Part shown: one piece after another, positions 46,441-58,919 of the stretch | How positions within the stretch are numbered: the first letter of the stretch is position 1 | Layout of the letters: every line of letters starts with the position of its first letter | Source: Aquatica leii | Taxonomy: Eukaryota; Arthropoda; Insecta; Coleoptera; Lampyridae | Length of the DNA stretch: 64,000 nt | Reading direction: 5' to 3' | Assembly (NCBI GenBank): GCA_035610365.1 | Contig: CM069436.1 | Span: forward strand, 61,271,505 to 61,335,504 | Made by a program: the position numbers and the translations under genes | The notes under the pieces: model-generated | The model's database searches: none | What the model was told of the DNA's origin: nothing | What the model saw: only the letters and a program-made list of their open reading frames with translations

Positions 46441-49335
46441 TCGCGTATAAAGCGTAAACAATAAACAGATGACAACAGGAAAAATAAAGAAGACAATGTT
46501 ATTGTTGGAAATAAGAAGTGTGTTTGAAAAGATAGAAGTTATCGGCCGTGGAAATAAAAGTAGATAAAAATGCAGAGATCATATATCAATTACAACAAGA
46601 GAATAAATTGTTGCAACAAGAAAACCAATCACTAAAGGGGAAAATGAGGGAATACGAAACAAGAATAGAAGTATTGGAGAAAGATATAAGAAAGAAAAAT
46701 TTTGTGATTTATGAGTTGAAGAAACGGAAGGAGAAGATGAAGAAGAATTGAGGAAGAAAATAAAAAATATATTTCAAAAAAATAAGATGTGCAAACAAGG
46801 TTAAACTAGAAGGAGATATAAAAGGCATGGTAGAGAAAGATAGACCAATACTGGTAGAAATGACAAGATGGAGGAAAAAAATTAAGGTATTGAGTGCTAC
46901 AAAAATACTTAAAAGCACACAAATATTTATTACAGAAGACCCCAAAATAGTAAAAAAACAACGCAAAAATTGAAGTCAATATATACAAGTAAGAGAAGAC
47001 GGAAAAAAGGCACGATTGAGAACAAACTTTTAATAGACTGAAAAAAGTATACGCTAGAAGGATTAGAAGCTAATGAAGGGAAACAACTGAGAAAAATTAA
47101 TGATTAGAAGCACATTAGAATGACTACAAATAGTGGACGGCGTCCAAAAAACTAAGTAAAAATAAAAACCGGGCGGAAATATTGATGACAAACTGCAAAG
47201 AAGATGGGTAAAGAAAAAGAGTATTAAAATAAGGAAAGAACAAAAATTTTTGGTTAGAAACATGGAATGCAAAAAGTTTAAATAAGCTAGAGTTAACTAC
47301 AAATCTAATAAATTAAATAACAAGGTATACATTTGATATTGTAGCAGTACAAGAAATGAGATGGAAGGATAGTGGAATACTAGAATTAAGGATTACACAA
47401 TAGCGTATAGTACGGCGGCGGAGGTGAGTTAGAAACAAGATTAGTAATAAACAACAAATATAAACATACAATATTTACATTTAATCCAGTAAATGAAAGA
47501 TTGGTGGTACTAAGAATAAAATCAAAATTTTTTAATATTACCATTTGCAGCTTACATGCTCTGACAGAAGATAAAGGGGATGAGAATAAACAATTATTTT
47601 ATGCGCAGGTACAAAAAATACTAGATGAAACCTCAAGATACGATGTAAAAATAATATTAACAGACTTCAATTCAAAAGTGGGAAAAAAATAGTATAAAAC
47701 GATTAGACAACGTTTAATAAACCTGGCCAGTAGTAATAATTTGAATGTAACCAGTACAAAATTCATGCACAAAACAATTCATAAAGAAACATGGATGTCA
47801 CCGGATGGAATAACAAAGAATCAGATTGGCTATGTTATGATAGGAGCAAGACATGGCTCAGACATACAAGATGTGCGAAACTGTCGAGGAGCGGACTGCA
47901 ATACGTAGTATTTTTTACTACGGGTATGAATATATTTCATAAAATAAAATTAAAAAAAAAAAAGAACGGGTGTGTGTGAAGTGCAAGTTTAACATAAACG
48001 AATTAATACAAAATAATCAAACAACCAGGAGATACATAAGAGGTGTCAATCAAAAATTAGCAGAAGGGGAGTATGGAAATGTAGAAGATCAGTGGGAACA
48101 AATAAAAAAGTCAACTATGAAGATAGCCATGGAAATTTTACAAAGAGTGAATACAGAAAATCGAAGATAAAAATGGTATGACGAAGAATACAAGGAAGCA
48201 ATACAGTGGCGGAATGCAACAAGAATTAAAATGATGGATAACTTAAAAGAAAAAAAATTGGGAAAGCTATAAGAAAACAAGATTGAAGGCTAAGAGGACA
48301 TGTAGAAAAAAAAGAGAGTTTAAAGTAAGAAAACTAATAGCTATGGAAGAAGCAGGACAAATGAAGCAAAGTAAAAAAATTTTTAAAAAATCAGGACTTA
48401 GAAAAAAGGATATCAACCAAAAGTTACATGTATAAAGATGCGAAAGAAAATTATGTAGGAGAAAAGCAAAAGGTCATGGAAAAATAGAAAGAGTACTTTA
48501 AAGAATTGTTAAACACAAATAAACAAGACATAACTGAGGTGCAATGGTACCGGATAATGGTACAAGATATGATATAAAAAGAATTTCAAATTCAGGAAGG
48601 GCATCCGTTCATCTACGGTGTTGTTCAACATGGTATTGGAATGGAATTAAATAGGAGTGTACAAATTCTGGGATACGCGGACGGTTTGGTAATTATAGCG
48701 AGAAGAGAGTCAGAATTGAAAGAAGTATTTGTGCAAATGGAGGAGCGGCAAAAATTGCAGGATAAATGATAAAAAATATAAGGTTATGATAACATAAAAA
48801 AATGTAGCAAAGCAAGGAGATGTGCAAATAGGTCAAAAAGTATTTGAAAGAATGAAGAATATTTCGGTTCAATAACTACGTTAAAAGTGTCTATGGTGGA
48901 CATTACATCAAGAATAACGGAAAAACATGTGTTTTTATGCGCTGCAAAAACTGTTTAAATTAAGTGATGTCTTGATAAATTATAAATTAGAAGTGTATAA
49001 TATATGGGAAAGAAGGATATTAAGAAGAATTTTTGACCCAATCAGTAAATATAACTTTGAACTGAAGAACAGATATAATAAACCAAATGCAAAAAAAAAT
49101 TAAAAACAGAATAAGATGGCTCGGACATATCGAGAAAATGGAGATATCAAGGAAAGTAAAAAATTTTATAAGAGGACTTTTGTAAGAAAACGATTAAAAG
49201 GAAATGGGAAAAGAAAGAAATAGAGAAAACTTAGCGAAAGAGTAGTGCAGGTGCAAGAAGAAACACAGTAGTGACTAACCTGTGCTAGATTAGTCAAGAA
49301 ACTCTAAATAGAAACCATGGCTCTGAATGAGCTGC
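46441..49335 (+). mobile_element. Old non-LTR retrotransposon (RTE/CFDP2-type), with internal deletion
   Basis: Plus-strand ORF1-like coiled coil (46548-46751; QLQQENKLLQQENQSLKGKM ending in KNFVIYELKK, like the KRNLVIxGL motif of such ORF1s). From about 47240 an apurinic-type endonuclease follows: TFDIVAVQEMRW, then FNITICSLHALTEDKGDE and IILTDFNSKVGK, and SPDGITKNQIGYVMI, where the usual NQIDxV Asp is Gly. From 48.5 kb come the end of the reverse transcriptase (VQILGYADGL for the YADD box) and the FLYLGS-like and WLGHIEKM tail regions. Fingers and palm N-terminus are deleted. Many stops; old. Confidence 0.8.
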
Positions 49336-49904
49336 AAAGCACCAAGGAGTAGGTAATTAAGTTTACTTACAAATAAAATAAATTGTATTTTAATTGTTCA
49401 GTATTAATCATATGCTGCTTTGTATCTTTTTACTTTTGTTTGGTTTCGAAAATATGTGCAAAATATCTAATAGATATATAATTTTTTTATTATTAAAAAA
49501 CAAACAACGGCTTCAGTTTCTATTACAAATATATCTAGTAGTTTAGAACAATAAATAGTTTAACGTTTAATTATTTACTAGTCAAATTGACAGAATTACT
49601 TAAATATGTTAACAAAAAATGCACAAAAAAAATTGAAAACTTGTTACTATCTAAAGCTAATCAAAAATATGAAAAAAAAAATGTTATTTTTGAGTACGTA
49701 ATAAGAGGACGTAATGAGAAAATGTTATAAATATGTTTACGTATCTCTTATCATAAGGATTGTGAGTAAATTATAATCAAGTGAAAAATAAATGTTTTCA
49801 CAAAACCAAAACTTTATAAACTATCTAAATTGCTAAAATGCACGGCTTACACGCAATGTGTAAATCAAAATAACATATTGTATGCGCTTAAGTAAATTGA
49901 TTTT
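49336..49904. other. AT-rich non-coding stretch
   Basis: No gene or structured repeat seen; the left edge includes the probable 3' tail of the LINE. Confidence 0.4.
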
Positions 49905-50240
49905 TTGTACTGCCAACATCGCAAACGTCAATATTCGTTCGTTAGTGTAGTTACGCAATGAGCGAAAAAAGCTCTAAGGTGGCAAAATAAAAATTAGAAA
50001 TCTACATTAAAGTAAGTGTTCAAAGCCAATAATTATATTAGAACAAGTATGCGACAGGTGGAAAAATCATTTAAAAAATCTTGAAATTTGCTTAAAATTG
50101 AAAAAAAAAGATGTTAAGGTTAATGTCAAATTTGACAGATTTACTAATAAATGCAGTAACTTTATATTTCTGTTAATTTTTTTAAAAAGAATGTAATTTC
50201 ACAAAAGGCAACACAAAATTAATAATGTACGTTACTCTCG
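49905..50240 (+). repeat. Dispersed repeat Q, copy 2
   Basis: Plus-strand copy of the 19560-19855 repeat: GTACTGCCAACATCGCAAACG, ATAATTATATTAGAACAAGT, then AATGTCAAATTTGACAGATT. Followed by TCGTCGAAAGAATCATAGCATAA and, about 70 bp later, TATGCTATTCCTTACTTTCGAC, a loose inverted pair shared with copy 3. Confidence 0.65.
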
Positions 50241-50505
50241 TCGAAAGAATCATAGCATAACTCACTCACATGCAACGCTCGGCCGTGCGGCCACGCGTCG
50301 CATTAACGTTCGTTATGCTATTCCTTACTTTCGACTCTTGTTACGTAAACTACTATTACACAATTAAACATGAAAATTTATGCTTAAAGCAGGATCCTCA
50401 AGGTTTGTTAAAGTTTGCACACTTACAGACAGTTTTTACGTTTAAAAACTGCTATCAGTTTTAAGAACTTGGATGAAAATGATCTTTGTGCAAATTATAA
50501 ATTAT

Positions 50506-50933
50506 TATAACGATTTTTATTAAAACTAATTTGTTTATACTAAAAGTATGTACACGTCTATAACTAACCGAACTAATTAAATCTAAGGATATTTAATAAA
50601 AACACTTACACTAATTTATATATAAAACTATCACACGAAGATTAAGTCCGCGGATAACTTTAGTTTAACACTTATTACTTACGTACAAGGTTATACTCCG
50701 TATATTTATCTCAAACACACGCGTTAATCACTTACTTATTTAAACTTGAATCATCTTCTTAACACTACCGTCTTTAAATTGCTGGAATAACTGACCCATG
50801 ATTTGTTTGTGCCGCATTTATACATTTTGGCCAAACGTTCGAAAATTTTCTATATCTTTCGGTGAACGTTCTCGAAATGTACAAAAACCTTGCAAAAGTT
50901 CTTAAACTTGAGCATAATTTCTCAAATGTTTCA
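50506..50933 (-). repeat. Solo LTR of the gypsy-type family, copy 2
   Basis: Begins TATAACGATTTTTATTAAAA and ends CTCAAATGTTTCA. It shares AACCGAACTAATTAAATCTA, AATAAAAACACTTACACTAA and the downstream TATCTTTCGGTGAACGTT (the last with solo copy 1) with its relatives. Flanked by TTAT at 50502-50505 and 50934-50937. 428 bp, older than the full element and closest by eye to the copy at 31360. Confidence 0.88.
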
Positions 50934-50937
50934 TTAT

Positions 50938-53149
50938 TTACGCATATTTTATAACGTCACTAAAAGCTATCATATAAAAATAAAAATATTATTTTTTTTT
51001 TCAATATAACAATAACAAGCAAGCTTCAGTGAGTCAAATTGATTCAGGCCCTAAATTTTACATAGTAATTAATATTGTGATACTTGAATGTTCTTTAACT
51101 TCATAGATACCTAATTGCTATCTAAAATCTAATATTTATAAAAATAGTAATTTCTAAGTTTACATTGTTGTCACCATAGATCAAATATCAAATTTGTTAT
51201 AACTAACAGAAAATATTTACAGTAATTATACCCTGTTTACTTAAGGCTCTTTTTGCAGTCCGTGAGAATTAAAATTTCTTGTGGGCGTGTACTGTATTCT
51301 TGCATAATTTATAATCAAAGACAACTGTTGTATATTAAACGTATGTGAAAAACAAAAAGGTACATTAAAAGTGTACGTGTCATATCATATTTTACTACGC
51401 TCTATAATCATAAGATACATTTTGCTGATTTACAAACAGGTGGTAGTAGCAAGATTTCGGTCTAATCAAAAACAAACTCTGGTTTGTTATGTAAGCTGAT
51501 CCTAACAATGTCACGTTTAAATGTTTCTGAGAGATAAAATGACGATATGATTCATTCGTACATCTATATTTCAGTCACAAAAATCGGACAATTTTTAAGT
51601 AAAACCAATTGTGCAAAATAATATAACAACAAAATAACCAAATAATTAAAACAATCATATTAGTATAAGCTTGATATAAGCCAGGATGTCTACAGTTCAA
51701 ACAATTTACGATTTGATGCGTTGTACTGCTGATTAAATATTTCTCAAATTCTGATTTTTAACTCTATTTATTAATAATTGTCCAAAACTAGATTAAAACT
51801 ATGTATCTGAGATATGTAAAACTATGTAAAAAACACATTACTTGGAAAGAAAGTTTTCTTGCATTTAGTCAGACAACTATAAATGCTAAATCTACAACAA
51901 CAAACGCAAGATGTAAATTTTTAAAATAAAAATGAATAGTGTGAGAAATAGCACAATTTCACTTGTAGATGTTTCTTTTTATTCGTTTTTATAGTAAAGA
52001 AAATACGGCGAAACCAAAGAGCAGTTAGAACCATAAAATGTTTAGGTAATAGAGAACTTACAGTTCCACCGGAGTTGAGCAACAATTGGACAATTACGTT
52101 AAAAATATAGTAGAATTCTTATTTGGCTTAACAACAAATTTAGTTTGGCGGCGCCTTGCAACGTAAGTTGCGAAAAAAGAGTGATCACTGACTTAAACTT
52201 GGTACACCACATTTAGAATATTTACCAAATAATCACGAATATTTACCAAATGTTTACCAATTTTTTCCAAATATTTACTACATTTACCCATCGCGGTACA
52301 CCATATATACTAGGTATACAACCCCTCGGATAATGACAACGATCATAGCAATTTGAGCAAAATTCAATTATTTTTTTAATATATAATTTTTCTATTAGTT
52401 CTTGAAGATACATTACGATGCGAACAATTTTAATATAACAAATGTAAACCCTTATTTTGAATTTTCAAGAAAAAAAACAAGGTTAAAAAAAGTTTCCACT
52501 ATAAAAAGTCAATGAAATGGGAATCACGACTGTTTAAAGGGCAAAAACAAATTAATATACTGATTTCAGGTGAACGAGAAGCATTGTGTACTGCAGTAAT
52601 ATGTATGAATGCTGTATGCTGCATTCCTACAGTGCTCATGAACCTACAGGTTCGCATGAAACCTCAGTTTCTAAAATGGAGCAATCTTAGAAACAATTGT
52701 TTGTCAGCCAAGAAGTTGAATGCAAATTAACCTACACAGAAAGTATAAGTGCAATTAACAAGAGCAAGAAAATCTTTAGATGTTTCTCTTACGGCTCAAC
52801 TTTTGAAACATTCAAGTCAAGAAGCAAAACGTTTTTACATAATAATAACAAGGAGATCGTAATAATATATAAAAGTTTAGGTCCTATTTATAAAAGCTTA
52901 TTTGCTATCTGATGCACAACCAACTTCGATTAAAAATTTGAGAAAATGGGAATGCATCGAGTAAATTGTCTTTACAAATGATATGTATTGCAGAAGCATG
53001 CCCAAATTTGCTTACAAACTCTACTTTCTTCTATTTCTAGAATGCAAGTTAATCAAACAACTTTAGAAAAATATAATAAATAAAAAAAAGTATAACATAA
53101 ATCAAACTTACTGTTTTTTTCTTTCAATTCGACAATTCGATTTTATCTA
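50938..53149. other. AT-rich non-coding stretch
   Basis: No supportable gene. A short imperfect tandem array of ATATTTACCAAAT-like units occupies about 52215-52290. Open frames at 52512-52730 and 52697-52912 overlap in different frames and show no domain. Confidence 0.4.
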
Positions 53150-53595
53150 AGCTCTAATGCGGTGAAAAGTAGAAATCCACATAAAACTAATTGTTCAAAG
53201 TCAATTATTATATTACCCAAGCAACACATTGGTATAAAAAACGTCTAAATGTCCGGCTAATAGACATTTATTAGACATTAAAACGTTTTTAAACGCGTTA
53301 TTAACGTTTATTAGACGGACATTTAGACGTTTTTTGTACCAATGTGTTGTTTGGGTAGAATTAGTATGCAACAGTTAATATCAAACTTGACAGATTCAGT
53401 AATAAATTGGTACTACACCAACATTATATTTCTGGTAATTTCCATTTTTCGTTTTCAGAAAAGCATGTGATTTTACCAAAATCAACACAAAAAATAATTA
53501 CTCGTCGAAAGTTTCATAGCATAAAGTTCGTTGTGCTATGCTTTACTTTCGACGCTTGCTACCTAAATTACTATTATTCTTGTCCTACATACTGA
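53150..53595 (+). repeat. Dispersed repeat Q, copy 3, interrupted by a MITE
   Basis: Shares AGAAATCYACAT, GTTCAAAG(C/T)CAATTATTATAT and TTGACAGATT...TAATAAAT with copies 1 and 2. The block is interrupted at 53216-53355 by a palindromic MITE; the uninterrupted site is seen at about 50035 in copy 2. It also carries the CGTCGAAAG...CATAGCATAA / GTGCTATGCTTTACTTTCGACG inverted pair. Confidence 0.65.
53216..53355. mobile_element. 140-bp palindromic MITE with TA target duplication
   Basis: Inverted arms of about 40 bp start CCCAAGCAACACATTGGTA and include AACGTCTAAATGTCCG on both sides. Flanked by TA at 53214-53215 and 53356-53357; the homologous repeat at about 50035 has the empty site with a single TA. 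The TA duplication suggests Tc1/mariner-type mobilisation (inference). The centre has further short palindromic pieces (TAATAGACATTTATTAGAC). Confidence 0.88.
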
Positions 53596-53700
53596 AAAAT
53601 CAGAAAAAGAGATGCAAGTGGTACAGATGCGACAAGTGCAAGAGATGGGTGTACCAAACCTGTGCAGGCATAAGTGAACATATTGATATTTTTTAACGTG
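53596..53700 (+). pseudogene. Zinc-finger scrap from a transposon (PHD-like)
   Basis: The frame reads KWYRCDKCKRWVYQTCAGISE, matching the W-x-x-C-x-x-C-x-x-W-x-x-x-x-C pattern of the C-terminal PHD-like finger found on many pogo/Tigger-type transposases and some LINE ORF1 proteins. Only about 30 codons remain and no neighbour supports a gene. Confidence 0.45.
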
Positions 53701-54754
53701 ATTGGTATTGTCAGTAAATTAACTGTTTAAGTTTTTTTTATCATCTTTGTCTGTCGTTATTGAAGTGTTTTCTTCTATACATGTGTCTTATTTTTGTTAC
53801 TTAAATCTCCCTTTTTAAAATTTATATGTTAGTTCCCGTTTTATCAAGCTGTGTCGATAAAACAGTTAACAATAATACGCAAACTACGTCTTTAACCTAA
53901 AATACTTTGTTTTTTGAAAGCGACTTTCTGTGACGCTTACTTTATGACGCATCGAAAAACATAAAAATGTAGTGTGCTCAGAACTAGATTCTATGAATAA
54001 GAACAACAAAATTAAACAAATAAGTAATGTTGAAGTAATGTAACATACTACAATAATTACAAATAATACAGTAAAATAAGCGCTTAATGGTGCACCTCTC
54101 CTATTGAAGAACTGAAATTTTAAAAAGTCGTACTGTGTTATGAATAGATGCGGAAATAACTAAAATAACTTGTCAATATTGTCATATGTACCTAACAAAT
54201 GATATTTTGGATAAAAGTTTAATGGTTTTTTTTACAGAATGAGTCAATATTTTTGCAAATTAACTAAATTTGTTATCTTAAATGAAAAACATTTTTACAC
54301 GTGATAAAAAAGGTTTTTATTAGTTTAGTTTTTATTATTAGATCGTGAACCAAACAGTTTTTTAGGTTTTTTTTTCTAGTAGGTTTTTTTCTGTGATTAT
54401 ATTTTCAATTGCTTTATTTTGTTTTATATTTCCCATAAAAGATTTTAATTTTTTTGCAAGAGGACGTACACTTGTGGCTTTATTTATTTCAGATTTCAAA
54501 ACTGATAATAATTTCAATGCAGACCACTGATAACAAACAAAATAAATTCTATTTAGAATATGTTCACACTTCTCATAGTAACGGTTTATAGTCATTTTTA
54601 AAGATAAACTATTTAGAAATAAAAAATATTAAAATGTATCAAATCCATTCAAAAGTTTTGGAATACATTTGTAAACATATTTTTTACTCTGATAACAAGA
54701 TAATTTACGCTGTAGTTCAGTTGTCTCATGTTATGGTTTGCAGCACGAACTAAA

Positions 54755-56253
54755 CCCAAGCAACATTTTGTAACCGTGGTTACGTTGTAACCAGTTGCAA
54801 ATTAGTAACATTAGCACCATGGTAAATAAACCGTTGCAGCAACGTAGCAGCAACTTTCGTAATTTACTGAGGTTTCAAATCTATTACAGAAATAACCATT
54901 TTACAACTATGGTTATAAGTAAGTTTTTCTTAAACCCTTATGTAACTACAGTGTCAATTTAGTGACATTAAAACTTTGATTTCGGTTTCGAGTGTAACAG
55001 TCTTGAAACTATGGTTACAAGTGTGAATTTCTAAAACTACACTGCAGTGTTAATCTATACGTTCAAACAGTAACAGAAGAAGTGCAGTTTACGAGATTTT
55101 TATAAGACACATAGCCCATTATCATTATCCAATAAACAGTATCCAAAGTGTTTCTAATTCAAAACTACGTAAGTACAATTATTGGTATATTATATTACTA
55201 TAATTTTAATCGTGCATTTAAACTACTGTTTCTAATTTAATCAACGTTGAAGAATTAGTTGCCAATTATAAGTAAGCAAATTTTAAATTGGTTTTATTTT
55301 CTTCTAGGATAAAATAGAATTTGATTGCAAGGACATTACAATATTACACACAGTGATCAGAACGTGTAACTTAGATCGCCATTGCGAACACCTATAATCT
55401 TTAAAAAACCAGTCGAGATTATGATTATTGAACCGATTATAATTGCACATGTGCATTTGTAGCCTAATACAAATATTTAACTAAGAATTACGTAGACTCA
55501 TTAAACTATAACATGTGAGGAATATCTTAATCCGCCATGGCCTTTTAACACAAAGACATTTTTCTCTTAACAAAATGTATGCATTTACTATTTACAAAAT
55601 TTATAAATAATAGACATAATCCGCTTTTCTTGAAAATTTGCCGTAAAAACCTGTTTACTGGTACCTACCTGCAACAGATGTAAAAATTCTTTTATTATAT
55701 CTTTTTTGTTTGAATTTAGTTCTATAAGAAACTGTAAAAATTTAAGTAATGTACATTTATTATAACTTTTTATATATCTGTATCTTTTTATTAATATATT
55801 TGTATCTCTACTTTTGTTTTAATCTTTATGATGCAGTTAGTAACTAAAATCTTGGATGGAAAGCGGTTATAAAGTAGTTTCAAATAATGGTAATAAGCAT
55901 GTTTTCAAAACAGTTACATAGCAGTTGCTGTAAACAGTAACTACAATGTTACAAATGAATTACAAAACCGTGATGATAAACCATTACAGAAACGATTCAG
56001 AATAGGTAAACATGATTTGTAAAAAAACGTTATAGCAACGCTGCAAAACAGTTACAAAGTAGTAATTGCAACGGTTTCAGACACGTTGTAAAATTGTTAT
56101 AATATTACTGCAGTTGCCTTGCAACTGACCAAATCCGGTATTGACAACGTATCAGGAAAGACTCAGCAACTATTCTGTAACTAAATACCTTACTGAAACC
56201 ATAGTTGCAAGAGAGTTTTACAACCGTTTTGTAACTGATTTTTGCTACTTGGG
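54755..56253. mobile_element. 1.5-kb DNA element with long GTTAC-rich inverted ends and CCCAAG termini
   Basis: The left end reads CCCAAGCAACATTTTGTAAC; the reverse complement of the right end reads CCCAAGTAGCAAAAATCAGT and then TTACAAAACGG. Both ends (about 54755-55060 and 55850-56253) are filled with variants of GTTAC / GTAAC, such as AACTATGGTTACAAG on the left and AAAACAGTTACA on the right, forming loosely inverted arms. The middle is AT-rich without an open frame. The terminal CCCAAGCAAC is shared with the MITE at 53216. The target duplication is unclear (AA on both sides). Confidence 0.65.
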
Positions 56254-56443
56254 AAGATAAATAAATGCAAATACTGAAATTGTTACTCCAGCCAACTGCG
56301 CTTACGCTATTTATACCAGATATCATAGAGAAATTTCAGTGATTTAAAAACCAAACTGGTAACACTTGTAAATGATTTTTTAGGGTTGTTTTTTAATATT
56401 TCTTTTTTAAACAAATTTTAAAATTTCTAGAATAAATGTATTA

Positions 56444-56538
56444 ATGGAACGCCCAAGCCCGATTTTTCGAAAAATGTTTAGTTTATATTTTAAAATATCT
56501 AATTTAAAAAAATAAAAAATCGAGCTTGGGCGTTCTAT
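56444..56538. repeat. 95-bp foldback element
   Basis: Arms of about 28 bp contain GAACGCCCAAGC(C/T)CGATTTTT and its inverted copy around an AT-rich centre with TATTTTAAAATA. Probably a tiny MITE. Confidence 0.7.
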
Positions 56539-57301
56539 TTGTATTTATATATAAAATTCAATGCAAAAAATCCGAACTCAATCAGTTAATAAATAAACTC
56601 AAAAAATGGTTTACAAGTTTTACCTGGTGAGAAATCAGCCTTAAGAAATTTATTAAATGGAATAAGTCTTTTCACTTTAATAAATAAACCTGTAATTGTT
56701 TGAATAAATAAACATTACATGTACTATTGTTGTATTAAATTCGTCAGTTTAATAAAATAACATTTTAAAGATAAAACGGTTTGCTGATAAATATTTTCCA
56801 GCATCAACCCTAAAATGAAAAATATTTGAATTACACATTATAAAAACGTTTTTTTAGTTATCAACTCTACACGCTAAATTGTTTAGCTTAAATAAGTAAT
56901 TTATCAGAGGTGTTCAAAAATGTATACTTCAAACTGTTTCTTCTGCGCGAAAATCTATAGATGAAAAACTTTATAAAGAATATTGGTGTTTTTACTTATA
57001 GGCAATTTTTGTCAGAAAAATAAAATTACGATCAATATTATTCTTAAAAATTAATTTTTATAAACCCTGCGGCAACAATGATAAGCGAATTTCTTTCAAA
57101 GAACTAAAATTTATAGATGTGTAAGGACCAACCCTCATATTTAAAATTTCTTTTTATCTACTACCAAAAGGATAGGAAAATTGGACTATTACCGGAAATA
57201 CTCGAAAATAAACTTTGGTTATGTTTTTTAAGCGTGACATTTATTGTATAAAATTCGTGTGGATGATAAGAAAATAGAGTTAAAGTTAATTTTTTTTTCA
57301 G
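56539..57301 (+). other. Non-coding sequence upstream of the guanylate cyclase, ending in a splice acceptor
   Basis: AT-rich and empty of coding signal. It ends in a pyrimidine-rich tract TTTTTTTTCAG (to 57301) seven bases before the ATG of the guanylate cyclase. The start codon exon therefore probably follows an intron in the 5' untranslated region, with the promoter further upstream and not identifiable. Confidence 0.5.
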
Positions 57302-57308
57302 ATGCAAA

Positions 57309-58074
57309 ATGTGGAGATTTCTTACGATTGTTTTTTTAACAACGAAACAAGTGAAGTCGGAAACGTTCATATTGGGATACTTAACTGGATCTCAACGAAA
57401 ACCTGGAGATTTAGAATATTCGCGTCCGGGACTTACAATATCTGGCGCAATTTCTTTAGCCGTTGAAGAAGTAAATAACGGAATATTGAAACAAGAAGGA
57501 CATAAATTAGAGTTTATAGTGGCGGAAACATTCGGAGAAGAAATTGTCAGTGTTCAAAAAACTGCTGAATTATGGACGCAAAATGTTTCGGTGTATATCG
57601 GCCCACAAGAGACTTGTAAACACGAAGCTTACTTAGCCGCTGCTTTTAACTTACCGATGATTTCTTATGTGAGTTTGTTATATGCGTGATTTATTATCCT
57701 GTTTTCAGTTTTGTACAGATTACGAAACGTCAGATAAAAAGCGATTTCCAACATTTGCTCGCACGAAACCGCCCAATACTCAAATATCGAAATCGATTCT
57801 TTCGTTGTTGAAAACTTTCAATTGGACTCATGTGAGTATAAATTTTGTTTTTAACATAAAAAATAATTTTTTTAAATTTTATTTTAGGTAGTTTTACTTT
57901 ATTTAGATTCGCCCGACTTTGAGTATGGTAATGTAGCTCTTACTATACAGCAGTCTTTATCCTCTGCTGGTTTTACTATAATAACAACACTTCAATGGCA
58001 GACACCCTATCATCAAGGATATATGGAAAATCCCTTTCATCAGCTAGTTGATGATACGTATCAGGATACGCGAA
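57309..58074 (+). CDS. Receptor-type guanylate cyclase, Gyc76C group, first three coding exons
   Basis: Exons 57309-57668, 57709-57831 and 57888-58074, joined by GT-AG introns of 40 and 56 bp; the first two exons end in phase 0 and the third in phase 1 before GTAAGT. The product starts MWRFLTIVFLTTKQVKSE, a likely signal peptide. It continues with the extracellular ligand-binding (ANF-receptor) fold: ILGYLTGSQR, RPGLTISGAISLAVEEVNNG, YIGPQETCKHEAYLAAAFNL, FPTFARTKPPNTQISKSILS and LLKTFNWTHVVLLYLDSP. These match the N-terminus of insect Gyc76C, a single-pass membrane enzyme making cGMP from GTP. The remaining ectodomain, membrane segment, kinase-like and cyclase domains must lie beyond the window, after an intron of at least 5.9 kb. 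No damage seen. The ATG at 57302 is in another frame and is rejected. Confidence 0.9.
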
Positions 58075-58919
58075 GTAAGTGCTATCATTACAAGTTAAAT
58101 GAGATTTCCGTAATTTAATCACTTCGAAACGTCCGCAAAGTTCTCTATACTACAATGGAGGTGACATACATTTTCAATCCTTCCGACACGAACTTTACGC
58201 AGAAAACCGATCGAGTTATTACACTGAGTTCTATTAAATTCAACACAAATTTTATATAACTATAATAAGCATTTTATTTAAACACTTTAAAAGAACGTTG
58301 CAGTGTGAAATAATAACCTAATACATCATTTCTTTGCATGTAAATTTTAAATTATAAATGCAACGAATGCATATAGGTGAATGCAAATGAAGTATTTGAA
58401 TAGCGACTAAAGATTTCTGTATTCTACGATTTTTACTGTTATTATTTGTAACCTAACATTTAATATGGACTTAAATAAATGAAATTAAAACTTTTACCAT
58501 TAGAGGAAACAAATTATTCAGAAAAATTATGTAATCATTCGAAGTTTAACGATATTTTTACACGAACTTTCAACATCTGGACAGTTTAAAAGCTCGTAAT
58601 TAAATACGTTTTATGTTCTGATTATTATGCAATTTCCCCACAGTTACTTGTTTAATATATTTTTTTTGTTTTACTAATTCAATTTTTCAATTAATTGCAG
58701 TGTTCTCTTTTTATACTATTTATTCAGTGCAAACAATTTTTAATATATAGTTTAACACTGAACGTTTTTAACCGTAGATACTAACGTTAATAGCTTCATT
58801 ATATTAATGCAAAATTCATGAGGTTGTATATATGTCATCGAACAAAATACAAATATGTACACTGTTTTAATGTGGTTGTTTTGATTCTAATTTTTATTTT
58901 TAATTCTTCTATAAGAAAA

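Noticed and set aside
52215-52290. Possible CRISPR-like or regulatory array of ATATTTACCAAAT units
   Set aside because: Units are irregular, very AT-rich and without spacers; a simple local duplication.
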